From an uncultured Lutibacter sp. (GTDB lineage: Bacteria; Bacteroidota; Bacteroidia; Flavobacteriales; Flavobacteriaceae): a stretch of DNA of 64,000 bases. Every line of letters starts with the position of its first letter. Positions within the stretch are counted from its first letter, which is position 1. Both the position numbers and the translations under genes were made by a program. The stretch lies in contig NZ_CANLRG010000003.1 of NCBI RefSeq assembly GCF_947493565.1, forward strand, positions 329,365-393,364, in the 5' to 3' direction. Of the stretch, positions 51,487 to 60,928 are shown piece after piece. The notes under the pieces are model-generated. The model saw nothing but the letters and a program-made list of their open reading frames with translations, had not been told where the DNA came from and did not search any database.

Positions 51487-53796
51487 TTGACATCAAATTT
51501 TAAATTTCTATTTCTAATTTCAATTTTATTTATTGGGATTGTTTCCTGTAAAATGGAACCAAAGAATGAATATTCAGCACTTCAAATTGAATTGAATAAT
51601 CATAAACATGATGTTGGGTTTATTGGTTCGGATAAATGCTCTTCATGCCATGAAAAAGAATATAAAGATTGGCTTGGTTCCGATCATCAACTTGCAATGC
51701 AATTACCCACTGACAGCACTGTTCTTGGCGATTTCAACAATTCAAAATATACCATTTATGGGGTTACAAGTACTTTTTTAAAACAAGATGACTCTTTTAT
51801 CATTAACACACAAGGTCCTGATGGAAATTATCATGATTACAAAGTAAAATATACATTTGGTCACTATCCTTTACAACAATATTTGGTTGAATTTCCAAAT
51901 GGAAAATTACAGGTTATAACTCCTTTTTGGGATTCTAGAGCCAAAGATGAAGGGGGTCAAAAATGGCAACACTTATATCCAGATGAATTTATAGCCTCAC
52001 ATGATGAGTTAAACTGGGGGCGCCCACTTCAAAATTGGAATTATATGTGCGCTGAATGTCATTCTACCAATGTGAAAAAAAACTACGATCTTAAAACACA
52101 AACTTACAATACTACTTTTGATGAAATTAATGTTTCCTGTGAAGCTTGTCATGGACCTAGTGACCTACACGCTAAATGGGCAGAGAACAAAGATCAAAAA
52201 GTTAAAAACATGGGATTGATTTTTGATATTATGGATAGAGATTCTGCTCATTGGAAAATTGATCCTAATACTGCCTTGGTAACAAGAAGCAAGCCACGAA
52301 AATCTAATATGCAAGTGGAATGGTGTGGGAGATGTCATTCAAGAAGATCACAATTAACTGATGAATTTACATTTGGAAAAATGTTAGAACACACCCATCA
52401 AGTAGCTTATTTAGACTACCCTCTTTATAATGATGATGGAACAAATAATGATGAAGATTATGTATATGGTTCATTTCTTCAAAGTAAAATGTATGCAAAG
52501 GGAGTTACTTGTAAAGATTGCCATAATGTACATAGTGGGCAACTAAAAATTGAAAAAGATAATGTCTGCTTTCAATGTCACATGCCTCAAAAGTATAAAT
52601 CTACCAACCATCATAAACACGAAGAAAATAGTGATGGGGCTAGTTGTATTAGTTGTCATATGCCAAAAATAACTGTTATGGTAGTAGATCCACGCTCTGA
52701 CCATAGTATGAGGATTCCAAGACCTGATATTAGTGTTAAAACAGGTGCTACCAATGCCTGTAATAATTGTCATAAAGACAAATCAAATGAATGGTCTTTA
52801 GCTGCGTTTAAAAACTGGTATGGTAATAAATATGATACCATACCTCATTATGGATTTGCTTTTCATAAAGTTAGAACCAATCAACCTGAAGCTCAAAAAG
52901 CATTAAACAAAGTTATTAATGATAAAAATATGGCACATATTGTTATTGGTACCGCCATTAGATTTCAAGATTACAGTAACAATCCTATGGCATTTGAAAA
53001 CTTAGAAATGGCTTTGGCTTCTTCAAGTCCTTTGGTTAGAAGAGCAGGACTGGAATCTTTAAAAAACTTACCAAAACAACAACAATTTGAATATGCTTTA
53101 CCACTAACTAAAGACTCTATTTACGGTGTTAGGTATATGGCTAATAGCTTAATTTATGACATTCCTATAACAAACGTTCCAAAGGAACAGCAAGCTGTAT
53201 TAATTAATGCCAGAAAGGAATATATAAACCAATTATTGTATTGGCAAGATCGTGCTTTAGGATTGTCTTCATTGGGGGTTGCTGCACTTAACTTAGGAAA
53301 ACAAGAGCAAGCAGAAGACTATTTTAAAAAAGCTGTTGCTTTGGATACCTTAAATCTAATCGCAAAAATTAATTATGCCGATTTAAAAAGAATGCAAGGA
53401 AAAAATGAAGAATGCATTGCAATTCTTAAAAAAATTATCTCTATTGATAAAACATTTTCTGTCGCCTATCAAGCTCTCGCATTTGCCTATATAAGAATGG
53501 GTGATAAACAAAAAGCTTTAAACACCTTAAAAACAGCAATAAATATTATTAAAAATGATCCACAAAACCATTATTACTTTGCTGTATTACAAAATGATTT
53601 AGGTCAGCACAAGCAAGCAATTTCAACCATTATGAAAGCTCTTAAAACCTACCCAAACAACGAAGAATTACTTACGCTTGCCTATTCCATTCATTTAAAT
53701 AATAATGAAATTTCTGAAGCAAAAAAAATAGCAACAATACTTGTTAAAACATACCCAAACAATAAACAGTATCAACAAATTAGCAACTCTAATTAA
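51487..53796 (+). CDS. Octahaem cytochrome c lipoprotein with TPR domain
   Basis: A 769-residue exported protein. Translation begins with TTG (no ATG upstream gives the signal). A lipoprotein signal ends at C21 (IVSC). Eight CXXCH haem sites follow: CSSCH, CAECH, CEACH, CGRCH, CKDCH, CFQCH, CISCH and CNNCH, from about residue 51 to 430. Residues 470-600 are HEAT-like, and about 620-765 are tetratricopeptide repeats (AEDYFKKAVALDTLNLIAKINYADL...). The multihaem half resembles cytochrome c554-type proteins, found in nitrogen and sulfur redox chemistry, but the substrate is unknown. It is anchored in the envelope and may pass electrons between periplasmic partners. Confidence 0.88.
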   Translation: MTSNFKFLFLISILFIGIVSCKMEPKNEYSALQIELNNHKHDVGFIGSDKCSSCHEKEYKDWLGSDHQLAMQLPTDSTVLGDFNNSKYTIYGVTSTFLKQDDSFIINTQGPDGNYHDYKVKYTFGHYPLQQYLVEFPNGKLQVITPFWDSRAKDEGGQKWQHLYPDEFIASHDELNWGRPLQNWNYMCAECHSTNVKKNYDLKTQTYNTTFDEINVSCEACHGPSDLHAKWAENKDQKVKNMGLIFDIMDRDSAHWKIDPNTALVTRSKPRKSNMQVEWCGRCHSRRSQLTDEFTFGKMLEHTHQVAYLDYPLYNDDGTNNDEDYVYGSFLQSKMYAKGVTCKDCHNVHSGQLKIEKDNVCFQCHMPQKYKSTNHHKHEENSDGASCISCHMPKITVMVVDPRSDHSMRIPRPDISVKTGATNACNNCHKDKSNEWSLAAFKNWYGNKYDTIPHYGFAFHKVRTNQPEAQKALNKVINDKNMAHIVIGTAIRFQDYSNNPMAFENLEMALASSSPLVRRAGLESLKNLPKQQQFEYALPLTKDSIYGVRYMANSLIYDIPITNVPKEQQAVLINARKEYINQLLYWQDRALGLSSLGVAALNLGKQEQAEDYFKKAVALDTLNLIAKINYADLKRMQGKNEECIAILKKIISIDKTFSVAYQALAFAYIRMGDKQKALNTLKTAINIIKNDPQNHYYFAVLQNDLGQHKQAISTIMKALKTYPNNEELLTLAYSIHLNNNEISEAKKIATILVKTYPNNKQYQQISNSN

Positions 53797-53852
53797 AATA
53801 ACGTAAGAAATTAACTCTTTTTGCGACAAAATTTTAAAACAATATTTTAATT

Positions 53853-54335
53853 ATGAAAAAATTACTCATTACATTATTTTTAATCTCTATAGCAAACACC
53901 CAAGTATTTTCACAAGTCAAAAAAAATAAAACCATGATAAAAAAAGTTATTAAAACTGAACAAGAGTGGAAACAAACCTTAACTGAACAAGAATACTATG
54001 TTTTAAGACAAAAAGGAACAGATAGGCCAAGTCAAGGTGGTTTAACTTCTCATTTTGAAAAAGGAACTTATCATTGTGCCGCTTGTAATTTGCAATTATT
54101 TAAATCTAACAGTAAATTTGAATCTCATTGTGGCTGGCCTTCATTTGATGATGCCATTGAAGGAACCGTAAACTTTGTGAGAGATACTAGTCATGGAATG
54201 ATTAGAACTGAAATTATATGTGCCGCTTGTAATAGTCATCTTGGTCATATTTTTGACGACGGACCAAAAGAAACTACTGGAAAAAGGTATTGTGTTAATA
54301 CAACTTCCATAAAATTTGTTAAAGGTGAAAAATAA
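53853..54335 (+). CDS. msrB: Peptide-methionine (R)-S-oxide reductase MsrB, exported
   Basis: A 160-residue protein with a signal peptide (1-20, ending VFSQ), so it acts in the envelope. The zinc site is C75-x2-C78 and C123-x2-C126, GWPSF is at 94-98, and the catalytic cysteine is C147 in RYCVN. It repairs the R-form of methionine sulfoxide. Following the multihaem gene by 56 bases, it may share regulation with it under oxidative conditions, though no common signal is visible. Confidence 0.93.
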   Translation: MKKLLITLFLISIANTQVFSQVKKNKTMIKKVIKTEQEWKQTLTEQEYYVLRQKGTDRPSQGGLTSHFEKGTYHCAACNLQLFKSNSKFESHCGWPSFDDAIEGTVNFVRDTSHGMIRTEIICAACNSHLGHIFDDGPKETTGKRYCVNTTSIKFVKGEK

Positions 54336-54366
54336 GGACTTTTTCTTTTAAAATATTTATAATAAT

Positions 54367-54969
54367 ATGGCTCAAATTAATCTAAATGCAACAATTTTAA
54401 TTGATCAATATATTGAAAACTTACCGTTATTTTCTAAAAATATATGTACAGAGCTTCGTAATTTAATTCATCAAACAGAAACAAAAGTTTATGAAGATTG
54501 GAAGTGGAATATTCCTATATTTAGTAAAAAAACTATGATTTGTGGAGTTGCGGCATTTAAAAACCATGTATCATTCACCTTTTTTCATGGAGCTAATATG
54601 AGCGACAAACATAAATTATTTGACAACAATTGTGATGCTAAAAATACTCGCACAATAAAATTTACAAGCGCAAAAGAAATCAATCAAACTCAATTATTAG
54701 ATTATTTAAAAGAAGCCTTTCAAAAAAATGAAACCAATTTATGCAGTGCACATAAAACTCGTGAAATTATAATTCCTAAATTACTTGAAATAGCATTACA
54801 TAAAAACAAATTAGCAAGGCTTAATTTTGAAAACATGGCTTATACGTATCGTAAAGAATATGTAAAGTACATAACTGAAGCTAAAAAAGAGACCACCCGA
54901 ATAACCCGATTGGAAAAAACAATTAAAAAGCTCGAAAAAAATTTAAAAATACACGAGCAATTTCAGTAA
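54367..54969 (+). CDS. DUF1801/YdeI-OmdA family protein
   Basis: A 200-residue cytoplasmic protein. Residues 15-125 fit DUF1801 (ICTELRNLIHQTETKVYEDWKWNIPIFSKKTMICGVAAFKNHVSFTFFHG). The helical C-terminus (about 130-200, rich in K and E, with LEKTIKKLEKNLK) resembles the YdeI/OmdA bacteriocin-protection family tail. Role unknown; no bacteriocin genes are nearby. It lies 31 bases after msrB and ends at a bidirectional terminator. Confidence 0.82.
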   Translation: MAQINLNATILIDQYIENLPLFSKNICTELRNLIHQTETKVYEDWKWNIPIFSKKTMICGVAAFKNHVSFTFFHGANMSDKHKLFDNNCDAKNTRTIKFTSAKEINQTQLLDYLKEAFQKNETNLCSAHKTREIIIPKLLEIALHKNKLARLNFENMAYTYRKEYVKYITEAKKETTRITRLEKTIKKLEKNLKIHEQFQ

Positions 54970-54971
54970 AA

Positions 54972-54998
54972 AAGCACAAACCTAAATGGTTTGTGCTT
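54972..54998. terminator. Bidirectional terminator
   Basis: A perfect 11-bp inverted repeat (AAGCACAAACC at 54972-54982, complement at 54988-54998) with a 5-base loop. It is flanked by A-rich sequence on both sides and lies between convergent genes. Confidence 0.88.
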
Positions 54999-55018
54999 AA
55001 AAATTAATTCATTACAAT

Positions 55019-55759
55019 TTATTTATATACACCTATTCTCCATAGTTGGGACTTTATTGATTCAGTAAATTCTTGCCAGTCTTTCAAGGCATTTTCCCAA
55101 CTTCCTTCACCATATAATTCTTCATAGTACTTTTTTATTCCACCATCATCTTTATCAAATTCAGCCCAGTTATTAAATTCCCAAACAATCGCCACGTCTC
55201 TCCCATCACCTTCATTAAATTGGTTTTCATATATACTAAAATTTTCGGTTTCTTTTTTCTCATAAGACTTTTGAATTTTAGTAATAAACTCTTTAAATTT
55301 ATAATACTGTCCTCTTTTAATATCTACAAACCAAATATTTTCATATTTTGGCGTTGATCCTTTTGATGAATATGAAAGCTTTTTATTGTAACGCCAATAT
55401 TCAGTTCTACCATATTTTTGAACTTTCGGTGATACATTCTTTGCCCAATCGTTTGTATGTGCTTCGTTTTCAGGACGATTATCTAAATCTGAAAAAGTAC
55501 AAGGTCCCATTATCCACACATACCAACCCGCTTCTTTTCCTGTTAAAATATAATCTAAGGATCCTTTAAAAGGATCTTGATTATGAAACTTTTCATTATG
55601 CATTTTCACAGCATTTTCAAAGCTTTTTTCCATTCCAATTTTAGGAAGCATATAAGTAATTTCTGCCATCCCATAAGTTTCTTCTTGGGCTTTTACCTCA
55701 GAAGTTGTTAACATTGCTATACAAAATAACATTGCTAAAAAAATTGATGTTGTTTTCAT
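55019..55759 (-). CDS. Secreted protein of unknown function, two ABM-like repeats
   Basis: A 246-residue protein with a signal peptide (1-24, ending VKAQ). Residues 28-125 and 140-245 look like two copies of a dimeric alpha/beta-barrel unit: MAEITYMLPKIGMEKSFENAVKMHNEKF and, in the second, NIWFVDIKRGQYYKFKEFITKIQKSYEKK, each followed by a W-rich strand (GWYVWIMGPC; VAIVWEFNNWAEFD). No enzyme signature is recognised. A -7 box and a dyad shared with the hoxF1 promoter lie just upstream, hinting at common control. Confidence 0.7.
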   Translation of the reverse strand: MKTTSIFLAMLFCIAMLTTSEVKAQEETYGMAEITYMLPKIGMEKSFENAVKMHNEKFHNQDPFKGSLDYILTGKEAGWYVWIMGPCTFSDLDNRPENEAHTNDWAKNVSPKVQKYGRTEYWRYNKKLSYSSKGSTPKYENIWFVDIKRGQYYKFKEFITKIQKSYEKKETENFSIYENQFNEGDGRDVAIVWEFNNWAEFDKDDGGIKKYYEELYGEGSWENALKDWQEFTESIKSQLWRIGVYK

Positions 55760-55790
55760 TGCTTAAAGTATTAGTTAGTACTATTATTAT

Positions 55791-55817
55791 ATATCAAACT
55801 ATTTGATATCAAATCTA
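55791..55817 (-). promoter_or_regulatory. Dyad and -7 box of the secreted protein gene
   Basis: An 8-3-8 perfect dyad ATATCAAA-CTA-TTTGATAT (55791-55809) adjoins the -7 box, which on the minus strand reads TAGATTTG (55810-55817). Transcription would start inside the dyad, a typical repressor position. A further ATCAAA half-site (55808-55813) abuts it. The ATCAAA-N3-TTTGAT core is the same as at the hoxF1 promoter. Confidence 0.55.
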
Positions 55818-55877
55818 ACTTTGGAGTCGAAAATTGGGGTAAGCTTAATCTTTAAAAATTTAGGATAAGTAAAACTT

Positions 55878-55897
55878 TATGTAACATTGGTTACATA
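55878..55897. promoter_or_regulatory. Dyad TATGTAAC-ATTG-GTTACATA
   Basis: A perfect 8-4-8 inverted repeat. The inner GTAAC-N4-GTTAC has the 5-4-5 spacing of CRP/FNR-family sites. It lies about 84 bases upstream of the presumed start of the secreted protein gene and about 200 from ffh, so the secreted gene is its likelier target. Confidence 0.5.
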
Positions 55898-56078
55898 CTA
55901 ACAACTAATATAATAAATATTAATCACTTAACAATAAAAAAAATCAAATTATTGTTATTCATCAATTAGCTTATTAGGAAGTTAAAATAGAATTCTTATT
56001 AAATTTGAAATCTAAATTAACCTGCCTTTTATTATTTATAAGAAACAAAGTTTCAGTACTCAATTTCACAGTTTTTAT

Positions 56079-56086
56079 TATCTTTG
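56079..56086 (+). promoter_or_regulatory. -7 promoter box of ffh
   Basis: TATCTTTG followed by CA matches TAnnTTTG and ends 25 bases before the ATG at 56112. Confidence 0.65.
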
Positions 56087-56111
56087 CAATTCTAAAAATT
56101 GAAGCAAGAAT

Positions 56112-57443
56112 ATGTTTAATAATTTAAGTGATAAATTAGATAAGGCCTTTCATGTATTAAAAGGACACGGAAAAATTACCGAAGTAAACGTTGCTGAAAC
56201 TCTAAAAGAAGTTCGAAGAGCACTTTTAGATGCCGATGTTAATTTTAAGATAGCAAAAAACTTTACAAAAACTGTTAAAGAAAAAGCCCTTGGTCAAGAT
56301 GTTTTAACAACATTGAACCCTGGTCAATTAATGGTAAAAATTGTAAAAGATGAGCTTACTGCATTAATGGGAGGTGAAACCGTAGGTATTAACCTTTCTG
56401 GTACACCAACGGTTATTTTAATGTCTGGTTTACAAGGTTCAGGTAAAACTACTTTTTCTGGAAAACTTGCTAATTACTTAAAAACAAAAAAAGCAAAAAA
56501 TGTTTTATTAGTTGGTTGTGATGTTTATAGACCTGCTGCAATAAATCAGTTGAAAGTTGTAGGTGAACAAGTTGGTGTTGAAGTGTATGCCGAAGAAGGC
56601 AACCAAAACCCAGTTGAAATTTCACAAAATGCCATAAAACACGCAAAAAATACTGGTAAAAATGTTGTTATTATAGATACCGCTGGTCGTTTAGCTGTAG
56701 ATGACGCTATGATGACTGAGATTTCTAATATTCATAAAGCTGTAAGCCCACAAGAAACATTGTTTGTTGTAGATTCTATGACTGGACAAGACGCTGTAAA
56801 TACAGCAAAAGCTTTTAATGATATTTTAAATTTTGAAGGAGTTGTACTTACCAAATTAGATGGCGATACGCGTGGTGGAGCCGCTTTATCTATAAAATCT
56901 GTTGTAAACAAACCTATTAAATTTATTGGTACTGGTGAAAAAATGGAAGCTATTGATGTGTTCCATCCAAACCGTATGGCTGATAGAATTTTAGGAATGG
57001 GTGATGTTGTTTCTTTAGTTGAACGTGCTCAAGAACAATATGATGAAGAAGAGGCCCGTAAAATTCAAAAGAAAATAGCTAAAAATCAATTCGGTTTTGA
57101 CGATTTCTTGAAACAAATTCAACAAATCAAAAAAATGGGAAACATGAAAGATTTGATGGGTATGATTCCTGGAGCCGGAAAAATGATGAAAGATGTAGAT
57201 ATAGATGATGATGCTTTTAAAGGAATAGAAGCCATTATTCATTCTATGACTCCAGAAGAAAGAAGCGAACCAAAAGTAATCAATGCTAGTAGAAAAAAGA
57301 GGATTGCTAAAGGATCAGGAACAACAATACAAGAAGTCAATCAATTGCTTAAACAATTTACTCAAATGAGTAAAATGATGAAAATGATGCAAGGTGGTGG
57401 AGGCAGACAAATGATGCAAATGATGAAAGGAATGGGAAAATAA
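56112..57443 (+). CDS. ffh: Signal recognition particle protein Ffh
   Basis: A 443-residue SRP54 GTPase for co-translational targeting of membrane proteins. The N domain (1-90) precedes the G domain with the P-loop GLQGSGKTT (106-114), [18 protein letters not shown] and GTGEK motifs. A methionine-rich M domain (about 325-443, with many [13 protein letters not shown] stretches) binds the SRP RNA and signal peptides. It has its own promoter and an intrinsic terminator. Confidence 0.97.
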   Translation: MFNNLSDKLDKAFHVLKGHGKITEVNVAETLKEVRRALLDADVNFKIAKNFTKTVKEKALGQDVLTTLNPGQLMVKIVKDELTALMGGETVGINLSGTPTVILMSGLQGSGKTTFSGKLANYLKTKKAKNVLLVGCDVYRPAAINQLKVVGEQVGVEVYAEEGNQNPVEISQNAIKHAKNTGKNVVIIDTAGRLAVDDAMMTEISNIHKAVSPQETLFVVDSMTGQDAVNTAKAFNDILNFEGVVLTKLDGDTRGGAALSIKSVVNKPIKFIGTGEKMEAIDVFHPNRMADRILGMGDVVSLVERAQEQYDEEEARKIQKKIAKNQFGFDDFLKQIQQIKKMGNMKDLMGMIPGAGKMMKDVDIDDDAFKGIEAIIHSMTPEERSEPKVINASRKKRIAKGSGTTIQEVNQLLKQFTQMSKMMKMMQGGGGRQMMQMMKGMGK

Positions 57444-57448
57444 CATAC

Positions 57449-57482
57449 TAAAAGGTAAACTAAATAAGTTTGCCTTTTTTTT
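57449..57482 (+). terminator. Rho-independent terminator of ffh
   Basis: Stem AAAGGTAAAC (57451-57460) pairs with GTTTGCCTTT (57468-57477), one G-T wobble, and runs into a T tract. It lies just past the ffh stop and before folD. Confidence 0.85.
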
Positions 57483-57501
57483 TATACTAAAAATTTATAG
57501 A

Positions 57502-58377
57502 ATGGTACTATTAGATGGAAAAAAAACTTCAGCAGACTTAAAGCTAGAAATTGCTGAATCAGTAAAAAAGCTTAAAAATCAAGGAAAAAAAACACCACAT
57601 TTAGCTGCTATATTAGTAGGCAACGATGGTGCTAGTATGACTTACGTAAGTGCCAAAGTAAAAGCCTGTGAACTAGTAGGTTTTAATTCTACACTTATTG
57701 AACTTCCAGAAGAAACTACTGAAGAAAAGTTACTAGAAGAAATTCATAATCTTAATACAAATAATGACATTGATGGTTTTATAGTTCAATTACCATTACC
57801 AAAGCATATTGATGAACAAAAAGTATTAATGGCTGTTGACCCTGATAAAGACGTTGATGGTTTTCATCCAACTAATGTTGGTAGAATGACCCTAGATTTA
57901 CCAAGTTTTATACCAGCTACACCATTTGGAATATTAGAATTACTAGAAAGATATAATGTAGAAACATCAGGTAAACATGTAGTTGTAATTGGTAGAAGTC
58001 ATATTGTTGGTAGACCAATGAGTATTTTGATGAGTCAAAAAAGAAATGCTGGAAATGCTACCGTTACAGTTGCCAATAGCAGAACTAAAAACCTTAAAGA
58101 ATTTACCTTAAATGCCGATATTATAGTTGCGGCTTTAGGTATTCCTGAATTTTTGACTGGAGATATGGTAAAAGAAGGTGTAACTATTATTGATGTTGGA
58201 ATTACTCGTGTAAAAGATGAAACTAAAAAAAGAGGCTACCGCTTAGCAGGAGATGTACATTTTGATAGCGTAAGTCCAAAATCAGCTTATATTACTCCTG
58301 TTCCAGGAGGTGTTGGTCCAATGACCATTGCAATGCTTATGAAAAATACCTTATTAGCATGCGAGAGAAAAAGTTAA
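57502..58377 (+). CDS. folD: Bifunctional methylenetetrahydrofolate dehydrogenase/cyclohydrolase FolD
   Basis: A 291-residue cytoplasmic enzyme of one-carbon metabolism that converts 5,10-methylene-THF through methenyl-THF to 10-formyl-THF. Visible: the [10 protein letters not shown] segment with the catalytic lysine, [27 protein letters not shown], the NADP-binding [15 protein letters not shown], and [15 protein letters not shown] near the end. Length is normal. It lies between the ffh terminator and a bidirectional terminator, so it is a separate unit. Confidence 0.97.
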   Translation: MVLLDGKKTSADLKLEIAESVKKLKNQGKKTPHLAAILVGNDGASMTYVSAKVKACELVGFNSTLIELPEETTEEKLLEEIHNLNTNNDIDGFIVQLPLPKHIDEQKVLMAVDPDKDVDGFHPTNVGRMTLDLPSFIPATPFGILELLERYNVETSGKHVVVIGRSHIVGRPMSILMSQKRNAGNATVTVANSRTKNLKEFTLNADIIVAALGIPEFLTGDMVKEGVTIIDVGITRVKDETKKRGYRLAGDVHFDSVSPKSAYITPVPGGVGPMTIAMLMKNTLLACERKS

Positions 58378-58398
58378 ATTCAAATAATTTCAAAAAAA

Positions 58399-58429
58399 GC
58401 TTCAATATTAATTAAATTAATATTGAAGC
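58399..58429. terminator. Bidirectional terminator between folD and cupin gene
   Basis: A perfect 14-bp inverted repeat (GCTTCAATATTAAT at 58399-58412, complement at 58416-58429) with a TAA loop. It has seven A on the left and six T on the right. Confidence 0.92.
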
Positions 58430-58436
58430 TTTTTTA

Positions 58437-58793
58437 TTATTCCCTATTCACTAAATCTATTGAAAAAGCAGGTAAACATACTGACAAATATTCGCACTCT
58501 TCATCAAATGGATTCGCATATTGAACTCTTGTTCCTTTTAAAATTTTTATAGATTGTCCTGCTTCTAAAACAATCAATTCACCTTCAATATTAAATTGCT
58601 TCTTCCCTTTAATAATATAAGTGTATTCATCAAATTCAGGTTTTTGAAAAGGTTCACTCCATTTAGGAGGGGCAATCATATGTGCTAAACTTAGCTCAGA
58701 ATTTATACTTGCCAAACCAAAATGTTCTTCAATTAATTTACCATCATTCGTTGGAACCACAAAAGGATTTTTTTGTACATCAAATTTTTTCAT
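58437..58793 (-). CDS. Single-domain cupin protein
   Basis: A 118-residue protein with one cupin barrel. Motifs are PPKWSEPFQKPEFDEYTYIIKGK (the usual H-x-H is replaced, only E/Y retained), EAGQSIKILKGTRVQY and ANPFDEECEYLSVCLPAFS. The missing metal histidines suggest ligand binding rather than metal-dependent catalysis. An in-frame ATG at 58805 would add four residues; the MKKFDVQKNPF start was chosen. Function unknown. Confidence 0.8.
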   Translation of the reverse strand: MKKFDVQKNPFVVPTNDGKLIEEHFGLASINSELSLAHMIAPPKWSEPFQKPEFDEYTYIIKGKKQFNIEGELIVLEAGQSIKILKGTRVQYANPFDEECEYLSVCLPAFSIDLVNRE

Positions 58794-58946
58794 TTTTATT
58801 ATCATTATTAATACTTATAAAAGTAATAAATCAATTGCATAAAAAGTATGTAGAAGTTTCATAATATAAAGCTTAGCAAATGTCATTTTAAAATTGTAAA
58901 TTAGAAAGACTTATAACACTTATTACTAACTTAATACAACTTAAAG

Positions 58947-60305
58947 ATGAAGCTAACATTTTTTGGTGGTGCAGGCACCGTAACTGGTTCAAAAGCCTTG
59001 TTAGAAAGTGATTTTACAAAAATATTAATTGATTGTGGATTATTTCAAGGATTGAAAGAATTAAGACGTAAAAATTGGGATAAACTTCCAATAGATTTAG
59101 ATGAATTGAATTTAGTAATTCTAACTCACGCACATTTAGATCATATTGGATACCTTCCTGTATTGGTGAAAAATGGTTATACAAAAAATATTTATTGCAC
59201 CAAGGCAACTGAAGATTTGGCTAAAATTATTTTATTAGATAGCGCTAAAATTCAAGAAGAAGATGCTAAAAGAGCTAATAAATATAGCTATTCAAACCAT
59301 AAACCAGCTTTTCCTTTATATACCATAAACGATGCTAAAAAAACTATAAATCAACTAAAATCATTTGAGTTAAACACTTGGTATCCGATAAATACTGATA
59401 TACAATTTAAATTCTTAAATAGTGGACATATTTTAGGAAGTGCATTTGTTCTTCTAAATATTAAAGGAAAAATAATTGTATTCTCAGGTGATATTGGAAG
59501 AAAAAAACCGATATTACTTCCTAGGTATAAATACATAGACAAAGCTGATTATGTTATTATTGAATCTACTTACGGCAACAGGCTTCATAAAAAAAGAAAA
59601 ATAACAGCGCAATTATTAAGATATATAAAGTTAACCTACTCAAAAGGTGGGATTTTAATCATTCCAAGCTTTTCAGTAGAAAGAGCTCAAGAAATAATTT
59701 ATTTTTTAAGCCTACTTAAAAGAGAACATAAATTACCTCAAATACCCATATATCTAGATAGTCCAATGGGGGTAAATGCAACTGAAGTTTATTTTAAATA
59801 CACCAATTATCATACCTTAACTGAAGAAGATATTAATAGTATGATTAATACTGTACACTTAATTAGTGATGTAACTACTTCTAAAAGTATAGTAAATGAT
59901 TTAAATCCTAAAATTGTAATAGCTGGTAGTGGAATGATTACTGGTGGAAGAGTTTTACATTACTTAGATAAGTTAATTTCTGATAAAAAAAACAGTATTT
60001 TAATTGTTGGTTACCAAGCTGAAGGTACTAGAGGTAGGTCTTTACTTTCTGGAGATTCTGAATTGAAATTTTTTGGAAAATATCACCCAATCAAAGCCGA
60101 AGTATTTAAAATAAATGAATTTTCTGGTCATGCAGACCAAAGTGAATTATTAGATTGGTTACAACATTTTAAAGAAGCTCCAAATTTAACCATTATAAAT
60201 CATGGAGAACCACACCAAAGTCAAGCATTAAAAGTAAAAATAAAAACAGCACTAGGTTGGAAATGTACTGTAGCAAAAATGAATAACGAGTATTATTTAA
60301 ACTAA
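58947..60305 (+). CDS. Beta-CASP metallo-beta-lactamase-fold nuclease
   Basis: A 452-residue protein. The zinc motif H61-A-H63-L-D65-H66 lies in VILTHAHLDHIGYLP, with further metal-site motifs in NSGHILGSA and FSGDIGR. A beta-CASP insertion (about 205-365, with FSVERAQEII and GSGMITGGRV) and a C-terminal RMMBL RNA-specificity segment (FSGHADQSELLDWL, NHGEPHQSQAL) complete the CPSF73/YSH1-like layout. Members cut RNA. The protein ends by overlapping the convergent lipoprotein gene by 4 bases. Confidence 0.9.
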   Translation: MKLTFFGGAGTVTGSKALLESDFTKILIDCGLFQGLKELRRKNWDKLPIDLDELNLVILTHAHLDHIGYLPVLVKNGYTKNIYCTKATEDLAKIILLDSAKIQEEDAKRANKYSYSNHKPAFPLYTINDAKKTINQLKSFELNTWYPINTDIQFKFLNSGHILGSAFVLLNIKGKIIVFSGDIGRKKPILLPRYKYIDKADYVIIESTYGNRLHKKRKITAQLLRYIKLTYSKGGILIIPSFSVERAQEIIYFLSLLKREHKLPQIPIYLDSPMGVNATEVYFKYTNYHTLTEEDINSMINTVHLISDVTTSKSIVNDLNPKIVIAGSGMITGGRVLHYLDKLISDKKNSILIVGYQAEGTRGRSLLSGDSELKFFGKYHPIKAEVFKINEFSGHADQSELLDWLQHFKEAPNLTIINHGEPHQSQALKVKIKTALGWKCTVAKMNNEYYLN

Positions 60306-60868
60306 TTAAACCAAATTGTAAAATATTTAATTTTAGCCAAATCAGGTATTTGATCTATCGTTACTTCTTCTCTACTAAAACTATTTAAACCCAACTCTTT
60401 TTTGTCAATAGCTATAGTTGCATTAAGTTCATCAATAAATAGCATAGCAGAAGTTAACGTAGTTTCTACATTATTTACCATATAAGTTTCATGGATATCT
60501 TTAAATGTTGATTGCAATGAAATTCCCTTATTTGTTTTATATGAGTTATCAAAAATTTGAATGCTTTTAATTTTTGAAGTAGAATCATTTGCTTGGGTTG
60601 GCTCAATTTCTAATAGTTTTTTTCCTTCTTTAGAAAACACCACATATTCATCATTTGTTACTGAAAATAATTTATTTGAAATTGTATCAGTCAATGATAA
60701 ATTTGAAACAATTGAATCCTTTATAAAAATTGAATTTAATTCTTTAATGGTGGTTTCATTAGTTAAAACACCTACTTTACCTTTTTCAATTAAATATTGG
60801 TTTTCTTTAGCACATTGAATAAAAGCTACTGCTACTAAAAGAATTACGATTTTTCTAAAAAATGACAT
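60302..60868 (-). CDS. Lipoprotein of unknown function
   Basis: A 188-residue protein with a lipoprotein signal ending FIQC at residue 19. The mature part has several short strand-like stretches, TISNKLFSVTNDEYVVFSKEGKKLLEIEP and KGISLQSTFKDIHETY among them, and ends KIKYFTIWFN. It resembles small DUF1131-like or flavobacterial-only lipoproteins, but no name is secure. It overlaps the 3' end of the nuclease gene by 4 bases on the other strand. Confidence 0.7.
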   Translation of the reverse strand: MSFFRKIVILLVAVAFIQCAKENQYLIEKGKVGVLTNETTIKELNSIFIKDSIVSNLSLTDTISNKLFSVTNDEYVVFSKEGKKLLEIEPTQANDSTSKIKSIQIFDNSYKTNKGISLQSTFKDIHETYMVNNVETTLTSAMLFIDELNATIAIDKKELGLNSFSREEVTIDQIPDLAKIKYFTIWFN

Positions 60869-60908
60869 TTATATTTTTTTTAACTATTTTGTATTAACGT
60901 AAATATTT

Positions 60909-60916
60909 CAAACTTA
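60909..60916 (-). promoter_or_regulatory. -7 promoter box of the lipoprotein gene
   Basis: The minus strand reads TAAGTTTG, an exact match, 40 bases upstream of the ATG at 60868. It lies in the 3' flank of the HerA-like gene. Confidence 0.5.
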
Positions 60917-60928
60917 TTTGCACAAATA

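Larger units (their letters stand above)
55760..56111. other. 352-base divergent spacer with three dyads
   Basis: It holds the promoter and operator-like dyad of the secreted protein gene (55791-55817), a TATGTAAC-N4-GTTACATA dyad (55878-55897), a 9-bp inverted repeat TAACAATAA/TTATTGTTA (55929-55957), and the ffh -7 box (56079-56086). No open frame, tRNA or 4.5S-like RNA is recognised. Confidence 0.6.
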
